Below are positions 16,461-25,703 of a stretch of DNA of 49,508 nt, one piece after another (the first letter of the stretch is position 1; the number at the start of each line of letters is the position of its first letter). Made by a program: the position numbers and the translations under genes. The notes below the pieces were generated by a model. That model was not told the origin of the DNA, made no database searches, and was given only the letters and a program-made list of their open reading frames with translations. The stretch spans positions 1 through 49,508 of the forward strand of contig CALBEE010000048.1 in NCBI GenBank assembly GCA_937927575.1, written 5' to 3'. The stretch is from an uncultured Saprospiraceae bacterium. Lineage in GTDB: Bacteria; Bacteroidota; Bacteroidia; Chitinophagales; Saprospiraceae.

Positions 16461-18761
16461 ATGAGAATATTTCAAATCATCATATTATCGATAATCTTCA
16501 GCCTGTCAATGACAGCACAGATTGAGATATGTAATAACTCTATAGATGATGATGGTGATGGTCTAATAGATATTCAGGACACGGATTGCGATTGTGATCA
16601 AATACTACCATCTGGGCTTATTCCTAATGAGTCATTTGAAATCATGGAATGCTGTCCTAATGGTGAGGCAGAATTTCAATGTGCCACGAGTTGGGAGCAA
16701 GCTGCACCAACTTCCGATTATTTCCATACTTGTGGGATCACTTATCCAACGTGGATTACACCTACACAACAACCTCCTCTGCCATTACCAGATGGTCAAG
16801 GCTATGTAGGATTTAGGGATGGAAAGCGGCCAGGTCGTCCCAATTATAAAGAATATGTAGGTGCCTGTCTAACCGACGAAATGGAAGTAGGTAAAGTATA
16901 TACTTTAGACTTTTTTCTAGGATTTCCCCTTAGTAATAATAGCATAGATATGACTATTTATGCTACCACAGAGTGTTCAAATTTACCCTTCACCACCTCG
17001 TTTGATACTGGGTGTCCCACAACTAATCCTGGATGGGACCAATTAGACGCTCAATTTATACAAGGAAATAATGAGTGGCTTAATGTGACTTTTGATCTTT
17101 TTGCTGACAAACCGTATACCGCTATTATTTTAGGTTCTGGATGCGGAGCCAATCCAAATTTTGAAAATGACCCGTACTTTTTCGTAGATAGACTAAATCT
17201 GGTAGAAAAAGTTGAAGAGGGATTGCCGTTTACGTCCATTGAAGGCTCACTTTGTGAAGATGAAATTACGCTTCAACTTGATCTTGGCGATGAATTTGGT
17301 TATCAATGGTATAAGGATGGGATAGCAATGACTGGAGAAACAGCAAACGTTATCACGCTGCAAATAGATTCTGAAAATATAGGTGAATATTCTGTTTTAA
17401 TAAGCACACCAGTAGGTTGTGTTTTGAGTGAAACGCTTGATCTCACATTACCGGTATTGTTTGGAGAAGAAAGTGCCACCATTTGTGAGGGTGAAACGTA
17501 CACCACGAATAATAATCAATATTCGATGACTGGGGTTTATAACTATACGCTCATTTCTTCACAAGGATGTGATAGCATAGTTACGTTAAATTTAAATGTT
17601 CAACCAGCAAGCCAAACCTCATTTACGCCCACTATTTGTCAAGGAGAAACCTTTGAGATCAATGGCGAAATATTAGATGAAACTGGTAATTTCTTTTACA
17701 CATTCGATGCTGCAAATGGTTGCGATAGTATTGTTACTGTAGTACTGACTGTAGTACCTGCTGCGACTCGAACAGAAGAATTTTCTATTTGTGAAGGACA
17801 GCCATTCTCGTTTGAAGGTATGGATCTTACTCAAACAGGCATCTACCCTTTCTTTTATGAGCAAGCCAATGGTTGTGATAGCACATTCATTATTGATCTT
17901 ACTGTCAATGAGACTTACACTGAAGAAGCATTTGCAAGTATATGCCAAGGAGAAACATATCAATTTGGTAATGACATGTTGACAACTTCTGGAATTTATA
18001 GTGGAGGTTTAATTTCTCGATTTGGATGTGACAGCAGTGTCGTCTTGACCTTAGAAGTAGATGAGGCAACTTTTTCACAATCTGAAGCGACATTCTGCGA
18101 AGGTGACATATTTGAATTTCAGGGAGTAGAATATGACACTCCGGGATCTTACCAATCCGTAATACTCAATAGTAATAATTGTGATAGTACTATCTTTTTA
18201 GAATTGGATATGATCACATGGGATGAAGGCATCATGTTACCCAATGATACAGTAGTAGATTTGGGCTCAGACCTAATGATAGTTCCAGAATATATAGCTC
18301 CAGAGTTTGAACAAACTGTATGGCTCAATGAGTCTGGAGAGGTAGTTTCGAATGAAAGTAGTTTCTTTCTTAGCGAGGTACTGGAAAGGCAAGAACTCAC
18401 TCTATCTGCCATAGATGAATTTGGCTGTGTGGATGAGGATAATATAGTCATCAGAGTAGATCGAAACATAGGTGTGTATACACCTAATATATTTAGTCCT
18501 AATGGTGATGTATCTAATGATTATTTTAGGCCAGTTGTCAATAAAAGTATCGCTTCTTTAAAAGAGATGAGAATATATGATAGATGGGGAAATCTTGTCT
18601 ATCTAGGAGAAAATATCGTCGATTTAGAAGGATGGCAAGGTTGGGATGGAAAGTTTAATGGTCAAGCAGCTATTAGTGGAGTATATGTATATTCTGCTAT
18701 ATTTATAGCGTTGGATGGAAAAGAAGAAGCCTTGTCAGGTGATATTACCTTAATAAGATAA
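16461..18761 (+). CDS. T9SS type B (CHU_C) surface protein with five 51-residue Cys repeats, paralogue 1
   Basis: A 766-residue secreted protein. The signal peptide (residues 1-19, MTA/Q) leads into a calcium-loop motif IDDDGDGLID (28-37), then a cysteine-rich beta-sandwich-like domain (about 48-255) and an Ig/PKD-like segment with YQWYKDG at 281-287. Next come five repeats of exactly 51 residues; their paired cysteines are at 342/370, 393/421, 444/472, 495/523 and 546/574, each ending in a CDS triplet. A linker follows, then the gliding-motility-associated C-terminal domain (NIFSPNGD, MRIYDRWGNLVY, WDGKFNGQ, ending GDITLIR), which directs T9SS export and surface anchoring. Likely an adhesin. 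It stands 8 bp before a colinear paralogue. Confidence 0.93.
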   Translation: MRIFQIIILSIIFSLSMTAQIEICNNSIDDDGDGLIDIQDTDCDCDQILPSGLIPNESFEIMECCPNGEAEFQCATSWEQAAPTSDYFHTCGITYPTWITPTQQPPLPLPDGQGYVGFRDGKRPGRPNYKEYVGACLTDEMEVGKVYTLDFFLGFPLSNNSIDMTIYATTECSNLPFTTSFDTGCPTTNPGWDQLDAQFIQGNNEWLNVTFDLFADKPYTAIILGSGCGANPNFENDPYFFVDRLNLVEKVEEGLPFTSIEGSLCEDEITLQLDLGDEFGYQWYKDGIAMTGETANVITLQIDSENIGEYSVLISTPVGCVLSETLDLTLPVLFGEESATICEGETYTTNNNQYSMTGVYNYTLISSQGCDSIVTLNLNVQPASQTSFTPTICQGETFEINGEILDETGNFFYTFDAANGCDSIVTVVLTVVPAATRTEEFSICEGQPFSFEGMDLTQTGIYPFFYEQANGCDSTFIIDLTVNETYTEEAFASICQGETYQFGNDMLTTSGIYSGGLISRFGCDSSVVLTLEVDEATFSQSEATFCEGDIFEFQGVEYDTPGSYQSVILNSNNCDSTIFLELDMITWDEGIMLPNDTVVDLGSDLMIVPEYIAPEFEQTVWLNESGEVVSNESSFFLSEVLERQELTLSAIDEFGCVDEDNIVIRVDRNIGVYTPNIFSPNGDVSNDYFRPVVNKSIASLKEMRIYDRWGNLVYLGENIVDLEGWQGWDGKFNGQAAISGVYVYSAIFIALDGKEEALSGDITLIR
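17472..18215 (+). repeat. five 153-bp coding repeats in adhesin paralogue 1
   Basis: Five consecutive protein repeats with a 51-residue period and an invariant 28-residue Cys-to-Cys distance. Each begins with C-[EQ]-G and carries its second Cys in a CDS motif. At DNA level the copies are well diverged, so they are old and not prone to slippage. Confidence 0.85.
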
Positions 18762-18769
18762 TTTAGAAT

Positions 18770-21073
18770 ATGAGAATATTTTGGTCGATTGTATTACTGT
18801 CTTTTAGTCTCTCGCTTGGTGCGCAAGAAATTTGCAATAATGCCATTGATGATGACGGGGATGGTTTAATTGACTTGAATGATGAAGAGGATTGCCTATG
18901 TCCTTCAAGCATTCCATCAGGTCTTATCCCCAATCCATCATTTGAAGACTTTATTTGTTGTCCTACCCAAAAAGAGCAGCTGGATTGTGCTGTAAGCTGG
19001 ATACAGGCATCAGCCAATACATCGGATTATTTACATCTATGTGGAATCACCGTACACCCGAATGTAGGGAAATCTGTGCCTTTACCCATTCCTGATGGAG
19101 AAGGTTATATAGGATTTAGAGATGGCATTGGAGCTGGGAGTCCTCAATATAAAGAGTATGTAGGTGCCTGTCTTAATGAGACGATGGAAGTAGGAGTAGA
19201 ATATCGTTTAGATTTTTTCCTTGGTTTTGCTCCAGAGATTAATCAGTCTATAGACATGACTATTTTTGGTACTACGGAATGTAGTAATATTCCTTTTGGC
19301 AATAACAATACTGCCTTTGGTTGTCCTACAAATGGTCCAGGATGGGATCAACTTGGGCAACTAGTAGTATCTGGTCAAGGAGAATGGAAAAACATCATAT
19401 TTGATATCATTGCCGATAAAAATTATAATGTAATTGTAATAGGACCTGGCTGTACTCAAAATACTAATTCAGGAACTACACCTTACTTCTTTGTAGATAG
19501 ATTAGCCCTTGCTGAATTAGTAGATTTTGATGTTCCTTTTGCAGATATCCAAGGAGATTTATGTCAAGAGGATTTGACTATAATCGCTGAAGAGGATGAA
19601 GATTATGGGTATCAATGGTATAAAGACGGTGTTGCATTAATCGGAGAAACTGATGTCACTTTAGACCTTGATGTCGATCCTGCCAATGAAGGTTTTTATG
19701 AAGTGCTGATTACTACGCCAGACGGATGTTTTAATAGTGAAGATTTTGAATTATTTGTTCCTGTATTTGAAACCAATATTGAGGATAGTATTTGTGAAGG
19801 AGAGACTTATATCGTAGGAGGAAATGAAGTCACTGCGGCAGGTTTTTACTCATTCCCATTCATATCAGTTCTAGGTTGTGATAGTATTGTTAATTTAGAA
19901 CTCGAAGTGACTAGTATAGGGACAAATTTTGTAGCCCCTACTATCTGTGAAGGCGAAGAATATATTTATGCTGGTCAAAGTTTTAATGCACCAGGATTCT
20001 ATTCGTTTAACACACCTGGACCAACTGAATGTGATAGTTTGATTAGTATCGATCTTACAGTTACACCTAATTATGATATCAATATTCCTATAAGTATTTG
20101 TGAAGGCCAAACGATACAAGAAGGAAGCGAAATATTAAGTGTTTCTGGAGTATATTCTTTTGACTACATGACTGATGCTGGGTGTGATAGTTTAGTTACT
20201 ATTAATCTGACTGTAAATGAAGTCTATGATGATAATACTACAGTTAGTATTTGTGAGGGAGAAAGTTATCAACTAGGTAGTCAACTTTTAACAGCATCTG
20301 GCGTCTATGGAGAAGTGCTAACTAGTGTGACTGGTTGTGATAGTAGTGTGTTATTAACATTAGAAGTAGAAAGTATTACGACTAACACAGTAGAAGAAAC
20401 TATTTGCTTAGGAGGAGATCCGTTTATTTTTGAAGCAGACACCTTTGAGACAGAAGGAAATTATCTACTTACTACTACTAATGCAGCTGGCTGTGATAGT
20501 TTGATTTCTTTGGAGCTCAATGTTGTGGATTGGAATGATGGCATTGCACTTCCTGATGATATTACTGTGAATTTAGGAAACGCTGTCTCATTAAGTCCAT
20601 CATATATTGCACCAGAATTTATTCAAATTGTGTGGACAGACGAAGAAGGAATTGTACTTTCTAATGATGACATATATAATATAGATACAGTCTTATCGGT
20701 TCGAGATATTACTGTAACTGGTATCGACCAATATGGCTGCGTAGATAGCGATGAAATACAAATTAGAGTTAATCGAAATATTGGAATTCATCCACCTAAT
20801 ATCTTTAGCCCTAATGGAGATGGAAACAACGACTATTTCAAGCCCGTGGTTAATCAATCCTTGGCAGCATTGAAAGAAATGATGATATATGATCGTTGGG
20901 GTAATCTTGTTTTCGCTGCGGCGGGTATTACAGATTTAGAAAGTTGGCAAGGTTGGGATGGAAAGTTTAATGGCTCGGATGCAGTCGCTGGAGTATATGT
21001 TTATTTCGCTACATACATAGCACTAGATGCGGCGGATGAAGTAATCTCAGGGGATATCACTATCATACGATAA
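18770..21073 (+). CDS. T9SS type B (CHU_C) surface protein with five Cys repeats, paralogue 2
   Basis: A 767-residue tandem paralogue of the preceding protein, colinear over its whole length: signal peptide (MRIFWSIVLLSFSLSLGAQ), calcium loop IDDDGDGLID (26-35), cysteine-rich domain with the shared GYIGFRDG and YKEYVGAC motifs, YQWYKDG at 281-287, five repeats with cysteines at 342/370, 393/421, 444/472, 495/523 and 546/575, and the CHU_C sorting domain (FSPNGDGNNDYF, MIYDRWGNLVF, GDITIIR). The 8-bp gap means co-transcription. The pair arose by gene duplication; the strict conservation of cysteine register, while other residues have drifted, suggests disulfide-stabilised stalk repeats (inference). 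Ligand unknown. Confidence 0.93.
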   Translation: MRIFWSIVLLSFSLSLGAQEICNNAIDDDGDGLIDLNDEEDCLCPSSIPSGLIPNPSFEDFICCPTQKEQLDCAVSWIQASANTSDYLHLCGITVHPNVGKSVPLPIPDGEGYIGFRDGIGAGSPQYKEYVGACLNETMEVGVEYRLDFFLGFAPEINQSIDMTIFGTTECSNIPFGNNNTAFGCPTNGPGWDQLGQLVVSGQGEWKNIIFDIIADKNYNVIVIGPGCTQNTNSGTTPYFFVDRLALAELVDFDVPFADIQGDLCQEDLTIIAEEDEDYGYQWYKDGVALIGETDVTLDLDVDPANEGFYEVLITTPDGCFNSEDFELFVPVFETNIEDSICEGETYIVGGNEVTAAGFYSFPFISVLGCDSIVNLELEVTSIGTNFVAPTICEGEEYIYAGQSFNAPGFYSFNTPGPTECDSLISIDLTVTPNYDINIPISICEGQTIQEGSEILSVSGVYSFDYMTDAGCDSLVTINLTVNEVYDDNTTVSICEGESYQLGSQLLTASGVYGEVLTSVTGCDSSVLLTLEVESITTNTVEETICLGGDPFIFEADTFETEGNYLLTTTNAAGCDSLISLELNVVDWNDGIALPDDITVNLGNAVSLSPSYIAPEFIQIVWTDEEGIVLSNDDIYNIDTVLSVRDITVTGIDQYGCVDSDEIQIRVNRNIGIHPPNIFSPNGDGNNDYFKPVVNQSLAALKEMMIYDRWGNLVFAAAGITDLESWQGWDGKFNGSDAVAGVYVYFATYIALDAADEVISGDITIIR
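19781..20525 (+). repeat. five coding repeats in adhesin paralogue 2
   Basis: The same five-copy, 51-residue period as in the upstream gene, in identical register; only the last repeat has one extra residue between its cysteines. Confidence 0.85.
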
Positions 21074-21092
21074 CACGCATTTTTGCTTAATG

Positions 21093-22367
21093 CTAGTCTT
21101 GTTTTTCAGTAAGCTCTTTACTTAATTTCTTATTGGCTTTTGCACCAAGTTCCTTTATTTTTTCTGCTCGTTGTACTAGATTGCCTTTTCCAATAGTTAG
21201 CTTATTCATCGCATCATCATAGGAGGTTCTCAATTGATTTAATCGATTCTCTATTTTAGTCATATCTTCTGTAAAAGCATGAAACTTATCGTACATTTTT
21301 CCAGCTTGAATAGCTATATCCAAGGCGTATTTTTGCTGCTTATCATTGCGCCACATGGTTTCTATGGTTTTTAGTGTTGCAAGTAGCGTACTTGGAGTCA
21401 CTATTACTACATGTTTATCAAAAGCATATTGATAAATGCTCTGATCCATTTTGACAGTTGCCGCAAAAGCCGTTTCTATAGGTATAAACATTAATACAAA
21501 GTCAGGACTATCAATCTGGTATAACTCGTGATATTTTTTACTTGCTAATCCATCCACATGCGATCGAATAGAAAGTGAATGTGCCCTCAAAGCTGCTCTC
21601 TCTATATCTGGAGTTTCGGCATTTACGTATTGTTCATATGCCTTAAGAGACACTTTGGAATCTATGACATAAACTTTGTCATCAGGCGTTTTGATTAACA
21701 TGTCTGGCATCAATCTTTTTCCACTACTATCGGTAAAAGACTGTTGTGTAAAATATTCGCGATCTTTTTCTAACCCAGATTTTTGAAGTACATTTTCCAA
21801 TATCAACTCACCCCAATTTCCTTGAATTTTATTATCTCCTTTTAATGCCTTTGTAAGATTTGTTGTCTCTAATGTCATTCGCTCATTAAGCTGAGCTAGA
21901 CTTTTGATTTGTTCTTTTAAAGAAGAATGTCTTGCGATATCTTCTTTACTATTTTGCTCAATTCTGCTTTCAAATGTTTTAATACGCTCTTTTAGAGGAT
22001 CGAGCATTGCTTTAATACTTCGGTTATGATCATCTTCCATCTTAGCCGACTTCTCATCTAGCACTTTATTGGCAATCAATTGAAATTGTTGAGTAGCCAC
22101 TTCTTTATCCGTTCTAGATTGCTCTAGTTGCTCCTGCAGAAATGAATGCTGAGATTCTAAAGTCGCAATATCTATTTTAAGCTCTTGAAGTAGGAGCTTA
22201 GTTTTATCATGAGCCTCTAGAGTATTTTTAAGTTCGTCATTCAATCGCTCTTCCCTACCCAATACTATGGATAGATCTTTCATAGAAGATTGATATTTCA
22301 TCCACAAAAAAACAATAGTGCAAAAAAGAAAAATAAATAGTAAAATAATCGCGATAGGCATCTCCAT
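21093..22367 (-). CDS. rmuC: DNA recombination protein RmuC
   Basis: A 424-residue protein from ATG at 22367. An in-frame TTG at 22394 would give nine more residues but lies inside the promoter box, so it is rejected. It has an N-terminal membrane anchor (IAIILLFIFLFCTIVFLW), a long coiled coil (about 20-160), then the PD-(D/E)xK nuclease-like domain with GNWGELILENVL, PDMLI and VIDSKVSLKAY. RmuC limits rearrangements at inverted repeats and may act on stalled or damaged DNA structures. It is convergent with the adhesin genes, 19 bp apart. Confidence 0.92.
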   Translation of the reverse strand: MEMPIAIILLFIFLFCTIVFLWMKYQSSMKDLSIVLGREERLNDELKNTLEAHDKTKLLLQELKIDIATLESQHSFLQEQLEQSRTDKEVATQQFQLIANKVLDEKSAKMEDDHNRSIKAMLDPLKERIKTFESRIEQNSKEDIARHSSLKEQIKSLAQLNERMTLETTNLTKALKGDNKIQGNWGELILENVLQKSGLEKDREYFTQQSFTDSSGKRLMPDMLIKTPDDKVYVIDSKVSLKAYEQYVNAETPDIERAALRAHSLSIRSHVDGLASKKYHELYQIDSPDFVLMFIPIETAFAATVKMDQSIYQYAFDKHVVIVTPSTLLATLKTIETMWRNDKQQKYALDIAIQAGKMYDKFHAFTEDMTKIENRLNQLRTSYDDAMNKLTIGKGNLVQRAEKIKELGAKANKKLSKELTEKQD

Positions 22368-22391
22368 ATGTGATTCACTAATTGGACAAAC

Positions 22392-22399
22392 CAAATATA
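22392..22399 (-). promoter_or_regulatory. rmuC promoter, -7 box
   Basis: The minus strand reads TATATTTG, an exact TAnnTTTG match. It fixes the rmuC start at 22367 or later, because the longer candidate start lies within it. Confidence 0.5.
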
Positions 22400-22466
22400 C
22401 ATATTATAAAATATTATAATATGATTTAATGGGATTATAATCGCCTTATTAATCTGGGTATATGAC

Positions 22467-22880
22467 CTAAGAGCAATCTGAGCAGTTACCTTCTAATACG
22501 AGATGTGCATTTTTAATTATATATCCAGCTGGGATATCACTTGGCAATGATATCGCCCCATCAAGACAAGTAGTCTTGCCACATTTCTCACATCTGAAAT
22601 GGGCATGTTCGTCATGATGAGAATGGTCATCACAATCATCAATACAAATAGCGTATTTGGTTACTCCCGTTCCATCTATAACTTGATGAATTAGTCCTTT
22701 CTGTTCGAAAGTCTTCAAAGTACGATATACCGTAATCCGATCAGGATCTTCCAGATTCAATTCAATATCTCTATTGCTAAGTGCTTTACCAGCAGATTTT
22801 AAAAATATCTCAAGCATCTCCATTCGAATTGGAGTCTTACGTATTCTTAGATCTTTGAGTTTGTGTTCGGCTTTAGTCAT
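22467..22880 (-). CDS. Fur family metal-responsive repressor
   Basis: A 137-residue winged-helix repressor. The DNA-binding part (about 1-75) carries DRITVYRTLKTFEQKGLI, the recognition-helix signature of the family. The metal part has a His-rich stretch (HSHHDEHAHF, 86-95) and two CxxC pairs (C97/C100 and C133/C136) for structural zinc. It may be Fur, Zur or PerR; the dense histidine run and short length lean to a zinc or iron sensor, but the metal cannot be decided from sequence. It is monocistronic, with an exact TATATTTG promoter box 26 bp upstream and no metal-transport gene adjacent. Confidence 0.9.
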   Translation of the reverse strand: MTKAEHKLKDLRIRKTPIRMEMLEIFLKSAGKALSNRDIELNLEDPDRITVYRTLKTFEQKGLIHQVIDGTGVTKYAICIDDCDDHSHHDEHAHFRCEKCGKTTCLDGAISLPSDIPAGYIIKNAHLVLEGNCSDCS

Positions 22881-22905
22881 AGCAATAATTCTTAAAGTAA
22901 TAAAG

Positions 22906-22913
22906 CAAATATA
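22906..22913 (-). promoter_or_regulatory. promoter (-7 box) of the Fur-family gene
   Basis: The minus strand reads TATATTTG, an exact TAnnTTTG match, giving a leader of about 20 nt. The surrounding ATATATGTGATATATG is weakly repetitive and could hold an operator. Confidence 0.5.
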
Positions 22914-23128
22914 TGTGATATATGTTTAGTAAAGGCTTGTATAATTATACTAATTGTCTTAGATTTTAATTCTAATTGATAGCTTATCATCTAATAGAAT
23001 TAACCACATCATCTACTCGCTAAGAACATTTAAATGAAAGTCGAGCTGTTAATCCTTTCGGAATTTATACAAACTTTATTCATTGAAGAAGGTTCTTATC
23101 TTTACAGTCTAACGTTGAAACTAGCATC

Positions 23129-24298
23129 ATGAAAATATTTCAATACCTTTTACCTATACTTATTATTCTATTTATTGCAGGATGCTTTCTTATGCGTAAG
23201 TACAAAGTAAACCCTCCAATTAATCTCATTGGAAAAAGTTACGAAGGCGCATTACCTATTGATAAAATCAAAGTACCTCCAGGCTTTAAGGTAGATGTTT
23301 ACGCAGAAGAAGTTGAGAATGCTAGATCTCTTTGCTTGTCGCCTGAGGGCACATTATTCGTAGGTAATCGAGGTGGTGATAAGGTATTGGCACTTAAAGA
23401 TCTCGATGGAGACGGTAGAGCAGAAAAGCAATACGTATTGTACTCTGATGGAAATATGCCCAATGGTGTCGCTTATAAGGATGGCGACCTTTACATTGCC
23501 GAAGTCAATCGAATACTTAAAATATCAGACGTAGAATCAAAATTAGAAAATCCTGGCACTCCAGAAGTTATTTACGATCAATACCCGACGGACAAGCATC
23601 ATGGATGGAAATACATCGCTTTTGGTCCTGATGGGAAATTATACGTTCCAGTCGGAGCACCTTGCAACGTATGTGATCGTGAAGAAGCCATATATAATAC
23701 CATTACACGAATTAATCCAGATGGTACAGGTCTAGAAATAGTAGTGGACGGTGTGCGTAATACCGTAGGATTTGGATGGCATCCTACAACTCAGGAGTTA
23801 TGGTTTTCTGATAATGGAAGAGATATGTGGGGTGACGATAAGCCTGGCTGTGAGCTTAATCGAGTTACGGCATTTGGTCAACATTTTGGATTTCCTTATT
23901 GCCATCAAGGTGATCTATTAGATGATGAATTTGGAAAAGGTAAATCATGCGATAATTATATTCCTCCAGTTCAAGTATTAGATGCTCACGTTGCTCCCCT
24001 TGGCATAGAATTTACTCAAGGAAGTAATTGGCCAGAGGGGATGGATAATAAAGTACTTATAGCCGAGCACGGCTCATGGAATAGATCTACAAAGAGTGGT
24101 TATCGAATCACAATGGTGACTTTAGACTCGGAACATAAAGCAACAAGCTATGAAAATTTCGCTACTGGTTGGCTCAATGATGCAGATCAAGATGTCTGGG
24201 GAAGACCAGTGGACATGGAATGGATGCCTGATGGATCATTATTAGTAAGTGACGATTTTGCAGAGGCGATATATAGAATTAGTTATGTGGGAAAATAA
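23129..24298 (+). CDS. sorbosone dehydrogenase/PQQ-type beta-propeller lipoprotein
   Basis: A 389-residue six-bladed beta-propeller protein of the L-sorbosone dehydrogenase / soluble glucose dehydrogenase type. The N-terminus (MKIFQYLLPILIILFIAGC) is a lipoprotein signal with lipobox IAGC, so it is membrane-anchored outside the cytoplasm. Typical propeller motifs follow: FVGNRGGDKVLAL, LDGDGRAEK, ITRINPDGTGLE, ELWFSDNGRDMWGDD and LIAEHGSWNR. A cysteine cluster (CNVC and later CHQG) is seen but no CxxCH haem motif, so no fused cytochrome. It probably oxidises a sugar or aldehyde with a quinone cofactor; the substrate is unknown. It stands alone. Confidence 0.85.
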   Translation: MKIFQYLLPILIILFIAGCFLMRKYKVNPPINLIGKSYEGALPIDKIKVPPGFKVDVYAEEVENARSLCLSPEGTLFVGNRGGDKVLALKDLDGDGRAEKQYVLYSDGNMPNGVAYKDGDLYIAEVNRILKISDVESKLENPGTPEVIYDQYPTDKHHGWKYIAFGPDGKLYVPVGAPCNVCDREEAIYNTITRINPDGTGLEIVVDGVRNTVGFGWHPTTQELWFSDNGRDMWGDDKPGCELNRVTAFGQHFGFPYCHQGDLLDDEFGKGKSCDNYIPPVQVLDAHVAPLGIEFTQGSNWPEGMDNKVLIAEHGSWNRSTKSGYRITMVTLDSEHKATSYENFATGWLNDADQDVWGRPVDMEWMPDGSLLVSDDFAEAIYRISYVGK

Positions 24299-24416
24299 GC
24301 ACATCTAATCGTCGCACACAAGTATAACTTTCAAAGAAGGTTTAAGCTTTCTTAGCCTCGATCATTAATGCTTGAAAGATGTAAAAAATACTGTCAACAT
24401 TATATGTGTTACAGTA

Positions 24417-24713
24417 TTAAAATTTTTTTATCGACTTCATGGCTTTACTTTGTATACTACCCTCTTTGTAGCAAGCAAACCATTCTCCTGCATTTGGGAT
24501 GTTCATCATCTCCAACTCAGCATTCTTCGCTTCCACTTTGGAAGCCCAAGAAACAATATCGGTGTATCTTCCTTCCTCATCATTGTGAATCTCCCAACTG
24601 ATAAATCCAGGTAAATTCTTCATCCAGTTATCGATAATATTTTGTGCGACTTCTAGTAAATGCTCTTTCGATATTCCATCTGCAAGCTTGTACGATATGA
24701 TATCCTTGTACAT
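24417..24713 (-). CDS. antibiotic-biosynthesis-monooxygenase-like (dimeric alpha/beta barrel) protein
   Basis: A 98-residue protein with the ABM/ferredoxin-like layout: strand IISYKLADG, a helix SKEHLLEVAQNIIDNWM, strand FISWEIHNDEEG and DIVSWASKVEAKNAELEMM. Such small dimeric proteins include monooxygenases and stress-response enzymes; no catalytic residue can be assigned here. It is 8 bp downstream of a secreted T9SS type A protein on the same strand, so the two are probably co-transcribed, though one is cytoplasmic and the other exported. Confidence 0.7.
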   Translation of the reverse strand: MYKDIISYKLADGISKEHLLEVAQNIIDNWMKNLPGFISWEIHNDEEGRYTDIVSWASKVEAKNAELEMMNIPNAGEWFACYKEGSIQSKAMKSIKKF

Positions 24714-24721
24714 AAGTGACT

Positions 24722-25483
24722 CTAAATTTTAATGAATTTTTTAGTTGCAACTTCAGGCGTATTTCTTGATCTTAAAAAATACACTCCAGTAGACATATAA
24801 CTTACATCAATTCTATTATTTGCAGCATCAATTTTAATATCTCTACGAATAGTTGTTCCTGATATATCTAAAATTTCAAAATAGTATTCAACTCTTTGAT
24901 TAAAATTAATATTGATATTTAAGTAATCAGAAGTAGGGTTTGGGCTAAGGGTGAGTTCGCTCTCTATGATTCCATCGTCAATAGAAGAAGATAACTCCAT
25001 ACAATCCAGTATTTCATCAGCAAAAATTTCATAAGAAATAGAATTTTCCCCAAAATCTATTTCGCCTAAGACCATGCCGTTTGAATACCTTAGATAATGT
25101 AATCCACAAATACTAATAAACCAATCATAAGATACGTTAGTAGATATTTCAAAGAATTGCCCATTTTGTAATCCAAGAACTAAGGTATCTCCTATTAAAA
25201 AATCATTTAGCCACTCTCCACAATTAAAGCCATCTTGACCTAAAATTGAAATGGTGTCTTCGCTTGTTTGAAGATTAAGATTATCAATCACTTTAACTTC
25301 CATCTCATATTCCTGAGACTTAGCAGTTACTACAGCAAGAACAATATGATCACTTTCGTTTACTGATCTACAAAAATGTTCAGCTGGAATCGGCCAAACA
25401 CAACTACAAGCCAGAGATATCGCGACTGAAAATAATACTACGCCAATGCTAAGGCTCCAGTTAAAAAAGAGAGAATTTTTCAT
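24722..25483 (-). CDS. T9SS type A sorted protein with TIMP/netrin-like N-terminal domain
   Basis: A 253-residue secreted protein. The signal peptide ends near residue 25 (SLA/CSC). The mature protein opens with CSCVWPIPAEHFCRSVNESD, a pattern of tissue-inhibitor-of-metalloproteinase (NTR) folds, with an N-terminal CxC and a later Cys followed by a surface-binding strand (HIVLAVVTAKS). Further cysteines (FNCGEW, SICGLH) can close the disulfides. The C-terminus (about 178-253) is the T9SS type A domain: LSPNPTSDYLNI, YMSTGVYFLRS and KKFIKI. In animals the fold inhibits metalloproteinases by that N-terminal Cys; whether it does so here is unknown. Operon partner of the ABM-like gene. Confidence 0.8.
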   Translation of the reverse strand: MKNSLFFNWSLSIGVVLFSVAISLACSCVWPIPAEHFCRSVNESDHIVLAVVTAKSQEYEMEVKVIDNLNLQTSEDTISILGQDGFNCGEWLNDFLIGDTLVLGLQNGQFFEISTNVSYDWFISICGLHYLRYSNGMVLGEIDFGENSISYEIFADEILDCMELSSSIDDGIIESELTLSPNPTSDYLNININFNQRVEYYFEILDISGTTIRRDIKIDAANNRIDVSYMSTGVYFLRSRNTPEVATKKFIKI

Positions 25484-25639
25484 GGTAATGCATTTCTATT
25501 ATTACGTCTTCTAAATTTCATTATCAAGATAATAAAAAATTAATAGGTCGATGCCACTAAATCCATTCTATGTCGTGAATAACATTATTGCAGAATTAAA
25601 TAAAATATAAGCCCAACCTCCCTTCCATCGAATAGTAAA

Positions 25640-25674
25640 TAAAAAAGGAGCACTAGATTCAACTAGCAACTCCT
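25640..25674 (-). terminator. intrinsic terminator of aspS
   Basis: On the minus strand AGGAG...CTCCT encloses an inner CTAG/CTAG pairing and is followed by TTTTTT, 29 bp after the aspS stop. Confidence 0.85.
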
Positions 25675-25703
25675 CTAAATAAATATTTGGAATATCTTCT
25701 TTA

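Noticed and set aside
17051-18469. Several minus-strand frames of 60-106 codons inside the adhesin genes
   Set aside because: They lie wholly inside a well-supported protein and encode no recognisable domain; they are by-products of the repeated coding sequence.
16461-21073. Repeat-rich adhesin pair as a CRISPR-like or phase-variable repeat locus
   Set aside because: The repeats are protein-level, in frame, diverged at DNA level and without tandem identical units, so slippage or spacer acquisition does not apply.
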